From positions 281,850 to 345,849 of the forward strand of contig JAUIJL010000006.1 of the NCBI GenBank assembly GCA_030431255.1: DNA of 64,000 bases. Direction: 5' to 3'. Below are positions 28,960-41,556 of the stretch, piece by piece. Every line of letters begins with the position of its first letter. Positions within the stretch are counted from its first letter, which is position 1. This DNA comes from Thermoanaerobaculia bacterium (GTDB taxonomy: Bacteria; Acidobacteriota; Thermoanaerobaculia; Multivoradales; J023). The notes below the pieces were generated by a model, which saw only the letters and a program-made list of their open reading frames with translations, was not told the origin of the DNA and searched no databases. The position numbers were made by a program, and so were the translations under genes.

Positions 28960-28975
28960 TGTTTCCCGTGAAACG
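28960..28975. promoter_or_regulatory. Near-match to parS between convergent genes
   Basis: TGTTTCCCGTGAAACG differs from the perfect parS at 56375 (TGTTTCACGTGAAACA) at two of 16 positions. It lies in the 69-base gap between convergent genes. It could instead be a transcription-end hairpin, since ACCG/CGGT flanks extend the pairing with one bulge, although there is no T-run. Confidence 0.35.
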
Positions 28976-29007
28976 GTCGACGTTTAACCCGGCTATGTTT
29001 CGAGGCG

Positions 29008-30063
29008 TCAGAGATCTAACGGTGTGTAAACCAGATCACCCATGCTCGACTCCCCGGGACCGAGCTCGTGCTGTTTGTCGAATCGGTTGATCATCCGTTT
29101 CTCGATGTTGGACGCCGGCGCCAGCACCACCCCCGGACCGACGATGCTGTCCTTGATTCGACAGCCTTCGCCGATTCGAGCACCCTCCAGCAGTAGGGAG
29201 CTCTGAATCGTCGAGCCTCGAGCGATCTGCACATGTTGCTCGACCAGGGCTCGGCTCAGGGGGGCGTTGCGAGAGACCTCGGCCAGGGCGGACACCTTGT
29301 TACCCCGCCACATGGAACCCGGAAGCCGGCCGCCGGCCCAATCTAGGGACGCTTCCAAATATCGAGTCGCGGTGCCGAGGTCATGCCAAGCCCTGCCGGT
29401 CACCACGCTCGAGATCAACGCGCCTTCATCGAGAAGCGGTTGGTAAAGATCTGTAATGATATCTCCCGGCCGATTCTCGATTCGATTGAGCAGCTGAGGA
29501 GAAAGAATATGCACCCCGGCAAAGACATGGCCTCGGCTCGAGACCCCCTGGGATGTCTCTCCCCGAAGCCTATGGTCTCGAATCCGAACCACCCTACCGG
29601 AGGAGCTGATGCCCACACCGCCCCCCAAAGTGTCTTCAGGGCGTCTGCGGTGGAGTAGGAGCGTCGCTGCGGCTCCGGATTTGAAATGTTTGCGAATCAG
29701 AGATTTTAGGGGCCAACGGCACAGGCTATCGCCGTTGACCATGATCACCGCATCCGCTTTGGAGAGAACCGAGAGGGGCGCAAAAAGGGCGCCGTAGGTG
29801 CCTTGAATCTCCGGCTCGTGGCTGTACCGTAGGGGGAGGCCGTAGTAGCTCTTCCCGAAATATTCGGGGATTTTTGGGGCGAGGTAATGGGTGTTGAGCA
29901 CCGCAACCTCACATCCGATCCTTCCCAAGCTTCGCAGGGTTCGTCCGGTGACCGGCTCACCACAAACCGGCAACAAGGGTTTCGGCACGAAGCACGTCAG
30001 GGGGCGTAGCCGGGTGCCGAAACCGGCCGTCAACACCAAGGCACGTAAGCGGTATTTCTTCAC
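29008..30063 (-). CDS. Sugar-phosphate nucleotidyltransferase (NDP-sugar pyrophosphorylase)
   Basis: 351 residues. The N-terminal Rossmann-like nucleotidyltransferase domain carries the signature TAGFGTRLRPLT followed by KPLLPVCGEPV (about 11-32). The metal/nucleotide motif VNGDSLCRW is at about 108-116. A C-terminal left-handed beta-helix of hexapeptide repeats follows (ARIGEGCRIKDSIVGPGVVL). Enzymes of this type join NTP and sugar-1-phosphate to make NDP-sugars; many such relatives are mannose-1-phosphate guanylyltransferases, but sugar and base cannot be read here. Cytoplasmic. Downstream of the CYTH protein on the same strand, 80 bases apart. Confidence 0.88.
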   Translation of the reverse strand: MKKYRLRALVLTAGFGTRLRPLTCFVPKPLLPVCGEPVTGRTLRSLGRIGCEVAVLNTHYLAPKIPEYFGKSYYGLPLRYSHEPEIQGTYGALFAPLSVLSKADAVIMVNGDSLCRWPLKSLIRKHFKSGAAATLLLHRRRPEDTLGGGVGISSSGRVVRIRDHRLRGETSQGVSSRGHVFAGVHILSPQLLNRIENRPGDIITDLYQPLLDEGALISSVVTGRAWHDLGTATRYLEASLDWAGGRLPGSMWRGNKVSALAEVSRNAPLSRALVEQHVQIARGSTIQSSLLLEGARIGEGCRIKDSIVGPGVVLAPASNIEKRMINRFDKQHELGPGESSMGDLVYTPLDL

Positions 30064-30143
30064 TGAGCTTTTCCCGCGCCGAATATCTTCCCAACCTCGG
30101 ACCGACCCTACTCAGATCTTCGAGACCACAGGCTTTTGAAACC

Positions 30144-30698
30144 TCAGGTTTTGAAGATCATATCCTCGGGCACGTCTTCGTTCTCTCGACGATAGTCTGC
30201 GTAGAGGCGTAGATAGTTCCGCCGTTCAGCGTCTTCAGGTGCCAATCCGAATCGTTTGGCCACGGCCTCACAGCCATCGCCCTCGAGCTCGACAAAATCT
30301 CCGATGGGCGTGTGATCCAGGGAGATCACGATCGAGCCCAACAACCATTCCTCCCGATACTTCTGGTACCGGTAGATTTGCCGATAACCTAGGGCATCGA
30401 GGATTCCGCGCATGGCATCGATATCGTTGACCGGGGTCTCGATCTCGCTCCGAACTTTGACCGAGCCTTCGTAGCTGGCAGGGCCTTTGAACGTGATCCA
30501 ATTTCCGCTTCTGTCCACTCGCAACCGCAAGATGCTTCCGGTATCGACCAGCTCGCTGTCCCGATCAAAGACCCAATTGTCTTCCAACCGTCTGGGACCT
30601 TGGGGCTCGGCCTCTAGGCTTTTCAGCCTTTCCCTCAAGTCATGGTGATCTACGCCCGCGAATTTGAGCTCGCGTTCCATCCGAGATGACTGACTCAT
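30144..30698 (-). CDS. CYTH-domain protein (class IV adenylate cyclase / triphosphatase family)
   Basis: 184 residues, a typical length for a single CYTH tunnel fold. The N-terminal signature ERELKF corresponds to the ExExK metal/triphosphate motif. Further charged strands are typical of the fold: ILRLRVDR, WITFKGP, RSEIETPV, RYQKYREEW, ISLDHTPIGDFVELEG. Family members hydrolyse or cyclise nucleoside triphosphates, thiamine triphosphate or polyphosphate. I cannot separate these activities from sequence. The start MSQSSRMERELKF could also be at the second Met. Confidence 0.85.
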   Translation of the reverse strand: MSQSSRMERELKFAGVDHHDLRERLKSLEAEPQGPRRLEDNWVFDRDSELVDTGSILRLRVDRSGNWITFKGPASYEGSVKVRSEIETPVNDIDAMRGILDALGYRQIYRYQKYREEWLLGSIVISLDHTPIGDFVELEGDGCEAVAKRFGLAPEDAERRNYLRLYADYRRENEDVPEDMIFKT

Positions 30699-30736
30699 GA
30701 TGATTTAGAACCTCGTGCTCACCCGGCAGCGAGTGA

Positions 30737-32128
30737 TCACTGATGGATCGAGCCGAGCCTGTCGAGAAAGCGCACGACGGCTCGGATACCTCCATAGAAA
30801 TTATCGACATCGAATTTTTCGTTCGGGGAGTGGAGACGATCGTCGGAGAGACCGAAACCAGCCAACATCGTGGGTACCTTCAAGACCTCGGAGAAGGTAG
30901 CGACAATGGGAATAGATCCTCCTTCACGGACCCGAACCGGTTTTTGCCACACATCTTCCAAGGCTCCGAGAGCAGCTTCAACAATGGGGCCGTCCGTGGA
31001 GACCAGCACCGGCGCTCCCCCGTGATGGGATTTCACCGTGACCTTAACTCCTTTGGGCGCCAGGGATTCCACGTATTCGGCAAATTTCCGAGCGATGTCC
31101 TCCGGATCTTGGTCCGGAACCAGCCTCATCGAAACCTTCGCGCCCGCCCAGGCCGGCAGGATGGTTTTGGCACCTTCTCCACCATAACCGCCGAAGATTC
31201 CGTTGACGTCGCACGTGGGTCGCGCCCAAACCCGTTCCAGGGTGGAGTACCCTTCCTCGCCGAAGACTTCTTCGATGCCCAGCTCTTTTTTGTAGGCCTC
31301 TTCATCGAAAGGCAGGCTGGCGAATTCTTTCCGTTCCCAATCCTCGATGGGTCGTACCGCGTCGTAGAAACCCGGGATCTTGATCTTGCCGGTCTCGGGA
31401 TCCAAGAGCTGAGACACGATGTAGGCCAGGGCATTCCCTGGATTAGCGACTCCACCGCCGAAGCTGCCGGAATGGAGATCGCGATTCGGGCCATCGACCC
31501 GAACCTCCATATACGCCATGCCCTTGAGCCCGTAGATGAGGGACGGCTGACCGGGCGAGTACATGGACGAGTCGGAGATGAAAACACCGTCACAGGCGAG
31601 CAGCTCACCGTCGTCCGTCCGGACAAAGGTTTCGATCGCCTCACCGCCGGACTCCTCTTCGCCCTCAACGATGAATTTGACGTTGACCGGCAGCTCACCC
31701 CGCTCCGCCAACAGGGCGGCAACCGCTTTGAGATGGGCGTAGCTTTGGCCCTTGTCGTCCGTGGCACCGCGGGCCACCAGGTGTTTGCCATCGTTTTCCA
31801 GGGTGGGCTCAAACGGCGGATTCCGCCATTCCTCCAACGGATCCGCCGGCTGCACGTCGTAGTGGCCATAGAAGAGGATCGTCGGTTTGCCCTCGGCACC
31901 GAGCCATTCCCCGTAAACCAGCGGTTTGCCTTCGGTCTGGATCAACCGGGCATCTAGGCCGGCTTGGCGCATTTTCTCCAGCACGAACTCGGCGCAGCGT
32001 CGGACGTCGGGATCATAGGCCGGGTCGGTGGAAATGGAGGGGATTCGCAAATAATCCTTGAGCTCCTCGAGGTACCCCTCCTGCTCTCTATCAATGCGGG
32101 AAAAAACATCCTGGCTATCGCGCGACAT
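30737..32128 (-). CDS. M20-family dipeptidase/metallopeptidase
   Basis: 463 residues, usual for M20 dipeptidases. Metal-binding motifs are YGHYDVQP (about 87-94), the Asp in GATDDKGQ (~119) and catalytic GEEESGG (~156-162); a dimerisation domain is inserted before the C-terminal metal His region. These cytoplasmic zinc enzymes cleave dipeptides or N-acyl amino acids; the substrate here is unknown. It is 75 bases from the CPBP gene upstream on the same strand. Confidence 0.9.
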   Translation of the reverse strand: MSRDSQDVFSRIDREQEGYLEELKDYLRIPSISTDPAYDPDVRRCAEFVLEKMRQAGLDARLIQTEGKPLVYGEWLGAEGKPTILFYGHYDVQPADPLEEWRNPPFEPTLENDGKHLVARGATDDKGQSYAHLKAVAALLAERGELPVNVKFIVEGEEESGGEAIETFVRTDDGELLACDGVFISDSSMYSPGQPSLIYGLKGMAYMEVRVDGPNRDLHSGSFGGGVANPGNALAYIVSQLLDPETGKIKIPGFYDAVRPIEDWERKEFASLPFDEEAYKKELGIEEVFGEEGYSTLERVWARPTCDVNGIFGGYGGEGAKTILPAWAGAKVSMRLVPDQDPEDIARKFAEYVESLAPKGVKVTVKSHHGGAPVLVSTDGPIVEAALGALEDVWQKPVRVREGGSIPIVATFSEVLKVPTMLAGFGLSDDRLHSPNEKFDVDNFYGGIRAVVRFLDRLGSIHQ

Positions 32129-32203
32129 AGTCGGTCTCCTCGGCCTTCGCCGGCAACTTCTTACGGAACGAACGCAGCATAGCAGGTCCGGATGATGGAC
32201 CTT

Positions 32204-32818
32204 TCAGCGATCGAGCAGCCCCTCGGCTTCGGATTTCCTCATCAATAGGCTGAGATTCAATCCGTTCACCGTGATGTGGGCGACGATCGCCGGCAATAAA
32301 TTTCCCCTCCAATCGGTCAAAAAAGAGAAGGACCCGCCCGCTAGTAGGGCGAAAAAAGTCCAAAAAAGAAAGACGCGACCTGGCCCGGTATGGAGCAGGG
32401 TAAAAATTCCCAGTGACCAAACCCATCCCCAAGCGGATTGAATCGCTCCTCTAAAGAGAAGCTCTTCCGAGAACCCGGAAATCAAGGCGAGAGCAAAGAT
32501 CTCCGAAGCGTTCAACGGCCCGATGGCTCGGCACATCCAGGATTCCAAGCTCCGCATCGCCGGGAACCAGATCCGCGCCCCGTGCCAGGCACCCACCAGC
32601 ACCAATCCCGTGCCGATCCCGAGCAAACCATCGAGCCACCAATCGGCTGGATCGATGAAGAGATCCAAGCCGATCTCGCCATGATGGTGGCCGAGGCCGA
32701 GGACCCCGATGATCGCCAAAATTAAGTAAACGATCCAGGCCGACCGATAGAAGGCACTCGGTGAGTCGCCCGGCGCCGAACCGGGCGACCTCGATTCAGA
32801 CGCCGGATCAGTCGTCAA
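32204..32818 (-). CDS. CPBP-family intramembrane metalloprotease
   Basis: 204 residues, mostly hydrophobic with about five to six membrane segments. The CPBP/Abi motifs are present: EELLFRG (EExxxR) around 116-122, a His in FTLLHTG, and HITVN near the C-terminus. Relatives include Rce1-type proteases and bacteriocin-immunity proteins; the substrate is unknown. The start overlaps the 3' end of the aldolase gene by 11 bases, suggesting cotranscription. Confidence 0.88.
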   Translation of the reverse strand: MTTDPASESRSPGSAPGDSPSAFYRSAWIVYLILAIIGVLGLGHHHGEIGLDLFIDPADWWLDGLLGIGTGLVLVGAWHGARIWFPAMRSLESWMCRAIGPLNASEIFALALISGFSEELLFRGAIQSAWGWVWSLGIFTLLHTGPGRVFLFWTFFALLAGGSFSFLTDWRGNLLPAIVAHITVNGLNLSLLMRKSEAEGLLDR

Positions 32819-33464
32819 ACGACTTACCCGTAGCCTCCCAATCCGCCAGGAATTGGGCCAACCCTTTATCGGTCATGGGATGGCGGTAGAGCTGCTCGAG
32901 CACCTTGAAAGGAATGGTCGCCACTCCCGCACCCAGGCGGGCGGCCATGGTGACATGTAGCGGGCTGCGTACCGAGGCCACCAGCACCTCGGTGTCGAAG
33001 CCGAAATTGTCGTAGATCTCGACAATCTCTTCGATCAAGCTCATGCCGTCCTGCCCGAGATCGTCCAACCGGCCGACGAACGGAGAGATATAGGTGGCAC
33101 CCGCTTTTGCCGCCAAGAGGGCTTGATTGGCGGAAAAACACAGGGTGACGTTGGTCTTGATACCTTGATCCGCCAGCGATCGCGCGGCACGTAGGCCATC
33201 GGGCAGCAGAGGTAACTTGATCACCACGTTGTCGGCGAGATCCGAAAGCCGAGCGGCTTGCTCCATCATGCCGTCATAGTCCGTGGCCAGCACCTCGCCA
33301 CTAACCGGGCCCGGCACCAGCTCGGCGATCGCTTTCACCGTCGGCAGATAGGGCTTACCTTGCTTGGCGATCAGGCTCGGATTGGTGGTCACACCGTCGA
33401 CCATGCCCCATTCCAGACCTTTTTCAATTTGTGAAATGTCGGCGGTGTCCAAGAAAAACTGCAT
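32808..33464 (-). CDS. Transaldolase-like fructose-6-phosphate aldolase
   Basis: 218 residues, the short (TalC/Fsa) subclass of the transaldolase family. Motifs: [17 protein letters not shown] at the N-terminus, [12 protein letters not shown], and VIKLPLL with the Schiff-base Lys around 84. It is a TIM barrel in the cytoplasm, acting either as transaldolase in the pentose phosphate pathway or as fructose-6-phosphate aldolase; sequence alone does not decide. AAGGAAC lies before the ATG. Confidence 0.9.
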   Translation of the reverse strand: MQFFLDTADISQIEKGLEWGMVDGVTTNPSLIAKQGKPYLPTVKAIAELVPGPVSGEVLATDYDGMMEQAARLSDLADNVVIKLPLLPDGLRAARSLADQGIKTNVTLCFSANQALLAAKAGATYISPFVGRLDDLGQDGMSLIEEIVEIYDNFGFDTEVLVASVRSPLHVTMAARLGAGVATIPFKVLEQLYRHPMTDKGLAQFLADWEATGKSFDD

Positions 33465-33551
33465 GTGCGTTCCTTTTCGGTATCTTGAAGTTACTGAGCT
33501 CGATGCATGGGCATGACCGTTCGCGGTCTTCCAGCGAAGATCCGATTTCGG

Positions 33552-36164
33552 TCAATTTACCTCTTCATCGAAAGGATCGGTCGGTTCTTCAGATGAAGAT
33601 TCACCGACCTCGCCGGCAGGGGCCGAGCCCTCATCGACCCCGTCGGCGGCCGCGGCCGAGGCGGTCTCTTCGACCTCTTCCATCTCCTCGTCGTCGTTCT
33701 CGACGATTTTGGCTACCGCGACCACCCGATCCTGGTTGCCACCGAGGTGCATGAGCCGAACACCTTGGGTGGAGCGACCGATTCGGCTGACGCCGTCGAC
33801 AGTGGTGCGAATCAGCTTGCCGCTCTGGGCGATCAACATGACACCGTCGTCGTCCCGTACGTGTTTGACCCCAACCACAGGCCCCGTTTTCTCGCTGACT
33901 TTGAGATTGATGATGCCCAATCCACCACGGCTTTGACGCCGATACTCTTCCACGTCCGTGCGCTTGCCGTAACCATTGGCGCTCACCGAGAGCAGATCGC
34001 CGTCGTTGTCGAGAATCGCCATGCCCACCACCCGGTCTCCGGGCCGCAGACGGATACCCCGAACACCACGTGCCGCACGGCCCATGGCCCGAATACCCGT
34101 TAGGGTGCTGCCGTCCTCTTGGGTCTCATCTCCTTCCGGGAAGCGGATGGAGTAGCCGTCGGCGGTGGCGAGCAGCACGTCCTGCTCACCGTCCGTGACC
34201 CGGACGTCCAGCAGCTGATCGTCCTCGTCGATGGTCAAGGCGATAATGCCGCCGACCCGAGGGCGGGAGTAGGCCGAAAGCTCGGTTTTCTTGACCGTGC
34301 CGTTGGCTGTGGCAAAGACCAAATAGCCGTCGCCGAATTCTTTGACCGCCGCGGTGGTGGCGATTTGCTCGTCGCGACCGAGCTCGAGAAGATTGACTAT
34401 CGAGCGGCCGAGGGAAGCCGGGCCTGCCTCGGGAATTCCATAGACTTTCTGCCAATGCACCTTGCCGCTGGTGGTGAAGACCAAGACGTAGCTGTGGGCC
34501 GACGCGATGTAGAGATGCTCGACGAAATCGCCCTCTTTGGTCTCCAAGCCCTTGCGCCCTTTTCCACCACGACCTTGCTCGCGATAGACCGAGAGCGGAG
34601 TGCGCTTGATGTAGCCGGACTTGGTGACCGTGATCACCATATCCTCATCGGCGATCATGTCTTCAAGGGTGATATCCGCTGTCTCACCGATAATCTCGGT
34701 GCGGCGATCCTCACCGTAGGTCTCCTTGATCTGCAGCAGCTCTTCTTTGATCACCTCGAGCAATAGCTGGTCGGAACCGAGGATAGAGCGCAGCTTTTCG
34801 ATCAGCGCCATGACCTCTCGATACTCTTCGAGAAGCTTTTCACGCTCCAGGCCGGTCAAGCGCTGCAAGCGCATGTCGAGGATGGCCTGGGCTTGGATTT
34901 GGCTGAATCCGAAACCTTCGATCAATCCCGCACGGGCCTCGTCGACGGTTTGACTGGCTCGGATGGTGGTGATGATCTCATCGATCAAGTCGAGGGCCTT
35001 GAGCAGGCCTTCCAAGATGTGGGCCCGGGCCTCGGCTTTGCGCAGGTCGAAGCGCACTCGGCGAATGACGATGGTCCGGCGATGATCGATGAAATGACCC
35101 AGAATCTGGGTCAGATTCAAGACCTGCGGCTGATTGTCGACAATCGCCAACATATTGATGCCGAAGCTGGTTTGCAGCTGCGTCATCTTGTAGAGCGTAT
35201 TGAGGATGACCTCGGGAACCTCGCCCCGTTTGAGCTCGATCACCACCCGGATGCCGCGACGATCGGACTCGTCCCGAAGGTCGGAGATACCTTCGATCTT
35301 CTTTTCGCGAACCAGCTCGGCGATCCGCTCGAGCAGCTTGGCTTTGTTGACCTGATACGGGATCTCGTTGACGATGATCGCTTGGCGATCTCGGCCGATA
35401 TCCTCGAATTCGGCGCGGGCTCGGATCTTGATCGAGCCACGACCGGTGGCGTAAGCCTGGTGGATGCCACCGACGCCGTAGATGAATCCAGCGGTGGGGA
35501 AATCCGGTCCCGGAACGACCTGGACGAGCTCACCCAGGGTCACGTCCGGGTTGTCGATCTTCATGATGCAGGCGTCGATCACTTCCACCAGGTTGTGGGG
35601 TGGAATATTCGTCGCCATGCCGACGGCGATGCCCGCGGAGCCGTTCACCAGGAGGTTCGGAATCCGCGCCGGCAGCACGGTCGGCTCCATTTCCGAGTTG
35701 TCGTAATTCGGAATCCAGTCGACGGTTTCCTTATCGATATCCTCGCGCAGCAACTCCTCAGCTAGACGGGTGAGGCGAACCTCGGTATAACGCATGGCCG
35801 CAGCGTTATCGCCATCGATCGAGCCGAAGTTTCCTTGACCGTCCACCAAGGTATAACGCATGGAGAACGGCTGGGCCAATCGAACCACGGTGTCGTAAAT
35901 CGCACTATCGCCGTGGGGATGATATTTACCCATGACGTCACCCACGATGCGGGCAGATTTTTTATAGGCGCGGCCGGCTCGATTGCCGCTCTCCCACATG
36001 CCGTAAAGCACACGACGATGAACGGGTTTGAGCCCATCTCGAACGTCCGGGAGGGCACGTCCGATGATCACGCTCATGGCGTAATCGAGATAGCTCTTTT
36101 TCATCTCCTCTTCGATGTCCACGGGCGCAATGCCGCGGTCGAAGATTTGGCTGTCGTCAGTCAT
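33552..36164 (-). CDS. gyrA: DNA gyrase subunit A
   Basis: 870 residues. Breakage-reunion domain with catalytic Tyr126 in AAMRYTE. The quinolone-determining region reads [10 protein letters not shown], with Ser87 and Asp91 at the positions equivalent to E. coli Ser83 and Asp87 (wild-type, sensitive-type residues). The GyrA-box appears as [10 protein letters not shown] around 540 at the start of the C-terminal beta-pinwheel that wraps DNA. The last ~50 residues are very acidic ([12 protein letters not shown]). With GyrB it introduces negative supercoils. It lies 89 bases after gyrB on the same strand. Confidence 0.97.
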   Translation of the reverse strand: MTDDSQIFDRGIAPVDIEEEMKKSYLDYAMSVIIGRALPDVRDGLKPVHRRVLYGMWESGNRAGRAYKKSARIVGDVMGKYHPHGDSAIYDTVVRLAQPFSMRYTLVDGQGNFGSIDGDNAAAMRYTEVRLTRLAEELLREDIDKETVDWIPNYDNSEMEPTVLPARIPNLLVNGSAGIAVGMATNIPPHNLVEVIDACIMKIDNPDVTLGELVQVVPGPDFPTAGFIYGVGGIHQAYATGRGSIKIRARAEFEDIGRDRQAIIVNEIPYQVNKAKLLERIAELVREKKIEGISDLRDESDRRGIRVVIELKRGEVPEVILNTLYKMTQLQTSFGINMLAIVDNQPQVLNLTQILGHFIDHRRTIVIRRVRFDLRKAEARAHILEGLLKALDLIDEIITTIRASQTVDEARAGLIEGFGFSQIQAQAILDMRLQRLTGLEREKLLEEYREVMALIEKLRSILGSDQLLLEVIKEELLQIKETYGEDRRTEIIGETADITLEDMIADEDMVITVTKSGYIKRTPLSVYREQGRGGKGRKGLETKEGDFVEHLYIASAHSYVLVFTTSGKVHWQKVYGIPEAGPASLGRSIVNLLELGRDEQIATTAAVKEFGDGYLVFATANGTVKKTELSAYSRPRVGGIIALTIDEDDQLLDVRVTDGEQDVLLATADGYSIRFPEGDETQEDGSTLTGIRAMGRAARGVRGIRLRPGDRVVGMAILDNDGDLLSVSANGYGKRTDVEEYRRQSRGGLGIINLKVSEKTGPVVGVKHVRDDDGVMLIAQSGKLIRTTVDGVSRIGRSTQGVRLMHLGGNQDRVVAVAKIVENDDEEMEEVEETASAAAADGVDEGSAPAGEVGESSSEEPTDPFDEEVN

Positions 36165-36253
36165 TGGGGCGTGCTTCCTTAAGGCTTATTCAGTCATCGA
36201 CGGGAGATCGGGCTTGGACGTCAGAAGCTGGACAGACCGGACGGTCCACAGAT

Positions 36254-38803
<2,550 letters not shown>

Positions 38804-39026
38804 TCACGAAAATTGAAGGTCGGGCGGTTGTTTGTGGAGAAATTCAAGAAGCTCTGTCTTGAAGCGCGGGCCTTTTCGTTCGGGTCCGGCATTGCCGGGG
38901 AATGAACCCGCCGGAGCGCTGATTTCAACGGTTGGGCGCAGCTCCGCGAGCACAAATCCTATCACAGGCGACCCACTCGGTACAGACCTAGGCTGTCCGG
39001 GTCAATTATCTGAAAACAAAGGCTTT

Positions 39027-40106
39027 TTAGGCTTCTCTCTCAATCGAGCCCGAGTTGCATTTGAAACGGTGGGGAACCGCGAGATCTCGCCAGACCACTG
39101 GACGGTTTGAAGTCGCGAATACCTGCTCCACAGCGCCGAAAAATTGCCATAAGGACGCCAGTCGACCGGCGTCCAGCTCGGTGTCGACGTCGTCGAGCAA
39201 GTAGACGGGTCGCACGGACGACGCTTCGAGCACCCGTCCGTGGGCCGCGGTGAGAGCCAAACCCAAGGCCTTGCGCTCGCCGGCCGAGGCCACCTGGCGA
39301 ACGGGCAACCCCTTCCAGTGGATTTCGAGATCATCTCGATGACTACCTATGACCGGTTGTTGCGATGCGACTTCCCGTGGCAGGGCCGATTGAAGTTTGT
39401 CATAAATTTTATCTTGCCCTTCCAACGCTTCTTTCGGCGAAGGTTTATACCGAAGACTCACCGAAGGGAGCTCCAAGCCACAAACCTCGATCACTTCCAG
39501 AAGCTCTCGCTCCAAAGCCTCGACATAGTCGGAGCGCAGCTTCGAAAGCTCGGCCGCGGCGGAGGCCACCAAGTGATTCCAAGGGTCGATGAGGTCTACC
39601 AGATGCTCGTCGAAGGGTCTGGCCTTCTGCAGGAGCTTGCGCTTTTCTTGTAGGGCACGTCGATAGCGCGAAATGACCGAAATTGCCGCCGACTTGCGGC
39701 CGATCACCCCGCGGTCGATAAATTTCCGCCGGGCTTGGGGAGGGCCTATCAACACCTCCAGATCGGCTTGGGTCCACGAGACCACCGGCAAGACCGACAA
39801 GTGGTCGGCTAAGGAGGCCCGAGCACCACGGGTACGGCGGATCCGTTCCCCTTCGACCCAAGCCACCTCCAATTGGGCTCGATCATCGGTTTCTCCGGAG
39901 AGAAAAAACGAACCCTCTCCGTGCCGAAGGCAGTCTTGAATTCGAGGGGTTCTAAAGCTCCGGGTAGTGGCCAGCAAATAGACCCCCTCGATGAAGCTGG
40001 TCTTACCGGCTCCATTGTCGCCGAGCAGAAGGTGGCCACCGCTTTCGAGCTCGAGGCCCGCGGATTCGAGGTTGCGAAAGCCGCGGGATTCGAATCGAGT
40101 CAACAA
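39027..40106 (-). CDS. recF: DNA replication and repair protein RecF
   Basis: 359 residues, standard length. SMC-like ATPase with Walker A LLGDNGAGKTSFIEGV near residues 31-46, signature region QQPVIGSHRDDLEIHW/ASAGERKALGLAL, and Walker B YLLDDVDTELD. It helps load RecA at gaps with RecO and RecR (recR is at 47543). It starts 10 bases after dnaN. The 292-base gap to gyrB on its other side holds no gene and probably the gyrB promoter. Confidence 0.96.
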   Translation of the reverse strand: MLTRFESRGFRNLESAGLELESGGHLLLGDNGAGKTSFIEGVYLLATTRSFRTPRIQDCLRHGEGSFFLSGETDDRAQLEVAWVEGERIRRTRGARASLADHLSVLPVVSWTQADLEVLIGPPQARRKFIDRGVIGRKSAAISVISRYRRALQEKRKLLQKARPFDEHLVDLIDPWNHLVASAAAELSKLRSDYVEALERELLEVIEVCGLELPSVSLRYKPSPKEALEGQDKIYDKLQSALPREVASQQPVIGSHRDDLEIHWKGLPVRQVASAGERKALGLALTAAHGRVLEASSVRPVYLLDDVDTELDAGRLASLWQFFGAVEQVFATSNRPVVWRDLAVPHRFKCNSGSIEREA

Positions 40107-40116
40107 AAGAACCGTC

Positions 40117-41208
40117 TTAAAGCCGGATCGGCATGATCACGCAGACGTATCGCGTGTCGGCACCGTCGACGGGGTAGCAGACACATTGGGAGTTCTCATC
40201 CTTCAGCTCGAGTCGGACTTTCTCCGTATCTCCGGCGCCCAGGAATTGAACCAAATAGTCGGGATTCAAACCCATGGAGAGATCCACGTTGTCGTACTCG
40301 CAGGGCACGTCCTCGCGGGCTTCGCCGAGGTCTGGGTTGGCGGCGGAGAATTCCAATTTGCCACTTTCGATCTGCAAGCGGATCGCCCGCGAGCGATCTC
40401 CAGTCAGTAAGCTGACGCGCTGGATCACACCCATCAGCAGCTTGCGATCCACCACCACGTGGCGGTCGTTGTCGGTGGCGATGACCCGCTCGTAGTCGGG
40501 GAAGGTGCCTTCCAGAATCCGACAGATCAACCGGCGACGGCCGATGGTGAAGGAGAGGTGGTGCTCACCTCTTCGGAAGGACAGATCTTCACCTTCGAAG
40601 CGTTGGATCTCTTGCAGGGCTTTTCGCGGAACCAGCACCCCTTCGGCTTCCTCGAGGCCTTCCACTTGGGTTTCCACCAGTGCCAGACGGTGACCATCGG
40701 TCGCCACCAGGGCAAGGGAATCCTCCCGGACCTCCAACAAAGCCCCCGATAGTTGGAAACGAGACTCCTCGCTCGAGATGGCGAAGAAGATCTTGCTGAC
40801 CATGCCGCGGAAAGTTCCAAACGGGATCTCCACGGGATCCTCGTCCACCTGCGGCAGGGTCGGAAAGTCCTCGGCCGGCAAGCCACGGATTTTGAAGAGG
40901 GATTGACCGACCAGAATCGTCAAGACCCCGTCTTGATCCAACCTCAAGGTGACCTCGTCGCCTTCCGCGGCGCGCATGATCTCCAAGAGCTTCTTGGCTT
41001 GAATGGCGATCGCCCCTTCTTCCTGGACCTCGCCTTCACAGGAAGAGGTCAGCGACACCTCCAAATCGGTTGCGGCTATCTGCAGGGCATCACCCTCGGC
41101 TTTCAACAGCAGGTGGCTGAGGACCGGAATTGTCGTCCGGCGCTCTACGATGCCTTGCATGGGAACGAGCTCGCTCAGGAGCTCGGATCGGTTCAGGCGG
41201 ATTTCCAT
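40117..41208 (-). CDS. dnaN: DNA polymerase III sliding clamp (beta subunit)
   Basis: 363 residues, three repeated clamp domains. N-terminal LLSELVPMQGIVERRTTIPVLS and C-terminal YPVDGADTRYVCVIMPIRL are typical. It forms the ring that tethers the replicase to DNA. GAAGGAG is 8-9 bases before ATG. It is transcribed away from the candidate origin at 41220-41530. Unusually, mutY separates it from dnaA and the two genes are not co-oriented. Confidence 0.97.
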   Translation of the reverse strand: MEIRLNRSELLSELVPMQGIVERRTTIPVLSHLLLKAEGDALQIAATDLEVSLTSSCEGEVQEEGAIAIQAKKLLEIMRAAEGDEVTLRLDQDGVLTILVGQSLFKIRGLPAEDFPTLPQVDEDPVEIPFGTFRGMVSKIFFAISSEESRFQLSGALLEVREDSLALVATDGHRLALVETQVEGLEEAEGVLVPRKALQEIQRFEGEDLSFRRGEHHLSFTIGRRRLICRILEGTFPDYERVIATDNDRHVVVDRKLLMGVIQRVSLLTGDRSRAIRLQIESGKLEFSAANPDLGEAREDVPCEYDNVDLSMGLNPDYLVQFLGAGDTEKVRLELKDENSQCVCYPVDGADTRYVCVIMPIRL

Positions 41209-41219
41209 CGGGTGCTCTC

Positions 41220-41530
41220 CTTCTCTTGGGAGGGGAAATTATCATATGTAGTAAGAATAGTAGGAGTCCTTAGGCTCGGTGGATCTCTGCGGAAAAGCGG
41301 GTCAAGAGCCGATGTTTAAAGGCTTTCAGGGTATGGAAAACCAGCGGAAACGATTGTGGAAAGGGGTGGATGATTTGCGGGAAAAATCGGCGATTTCGGA
41401 TTCGCTCCGAAATTCCGCAGAATCTCCACAATGGAGTCCGCCGAGTTGTCCACAACTTTTCCAGACGGCTTTCTCACAGCTTTTCCAGGGGATCTTCTCA
41501 GCTTTCCCACAGAGTATCCACAAGCGCTGA
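41220..41530. other. Candidate replication origin (oriC): DnaA-box cluster and AT-rich element
   Basis: The gene-free dnaN-mutY gap contains several DnaA-box-like 9-mers (consensus TTATCCACA): TTTCCACAA on the minus strand at 41354-41362, TCTCCACAA 41423-41431, TTGTCCACA 41446-41454, TTTCCCACA 41503-41511, and GTATCCACA 41514-41522. An AT-rich stretch at 41236-41260 may be the unwinding element. It continues as 3-base steps TAG TAA GAA TAG TAG GAG at 41249-41266, reminiscent of DnaA-trios. Gene context (dnaA, dnaN, recF, gyrB/A, parAB) supports an origin here. The exact unwinding site is inference. Confidence 0.7.
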
Positions 41531-41556
41531 ATCCGCGCTCCACTGCATCACCGAGA

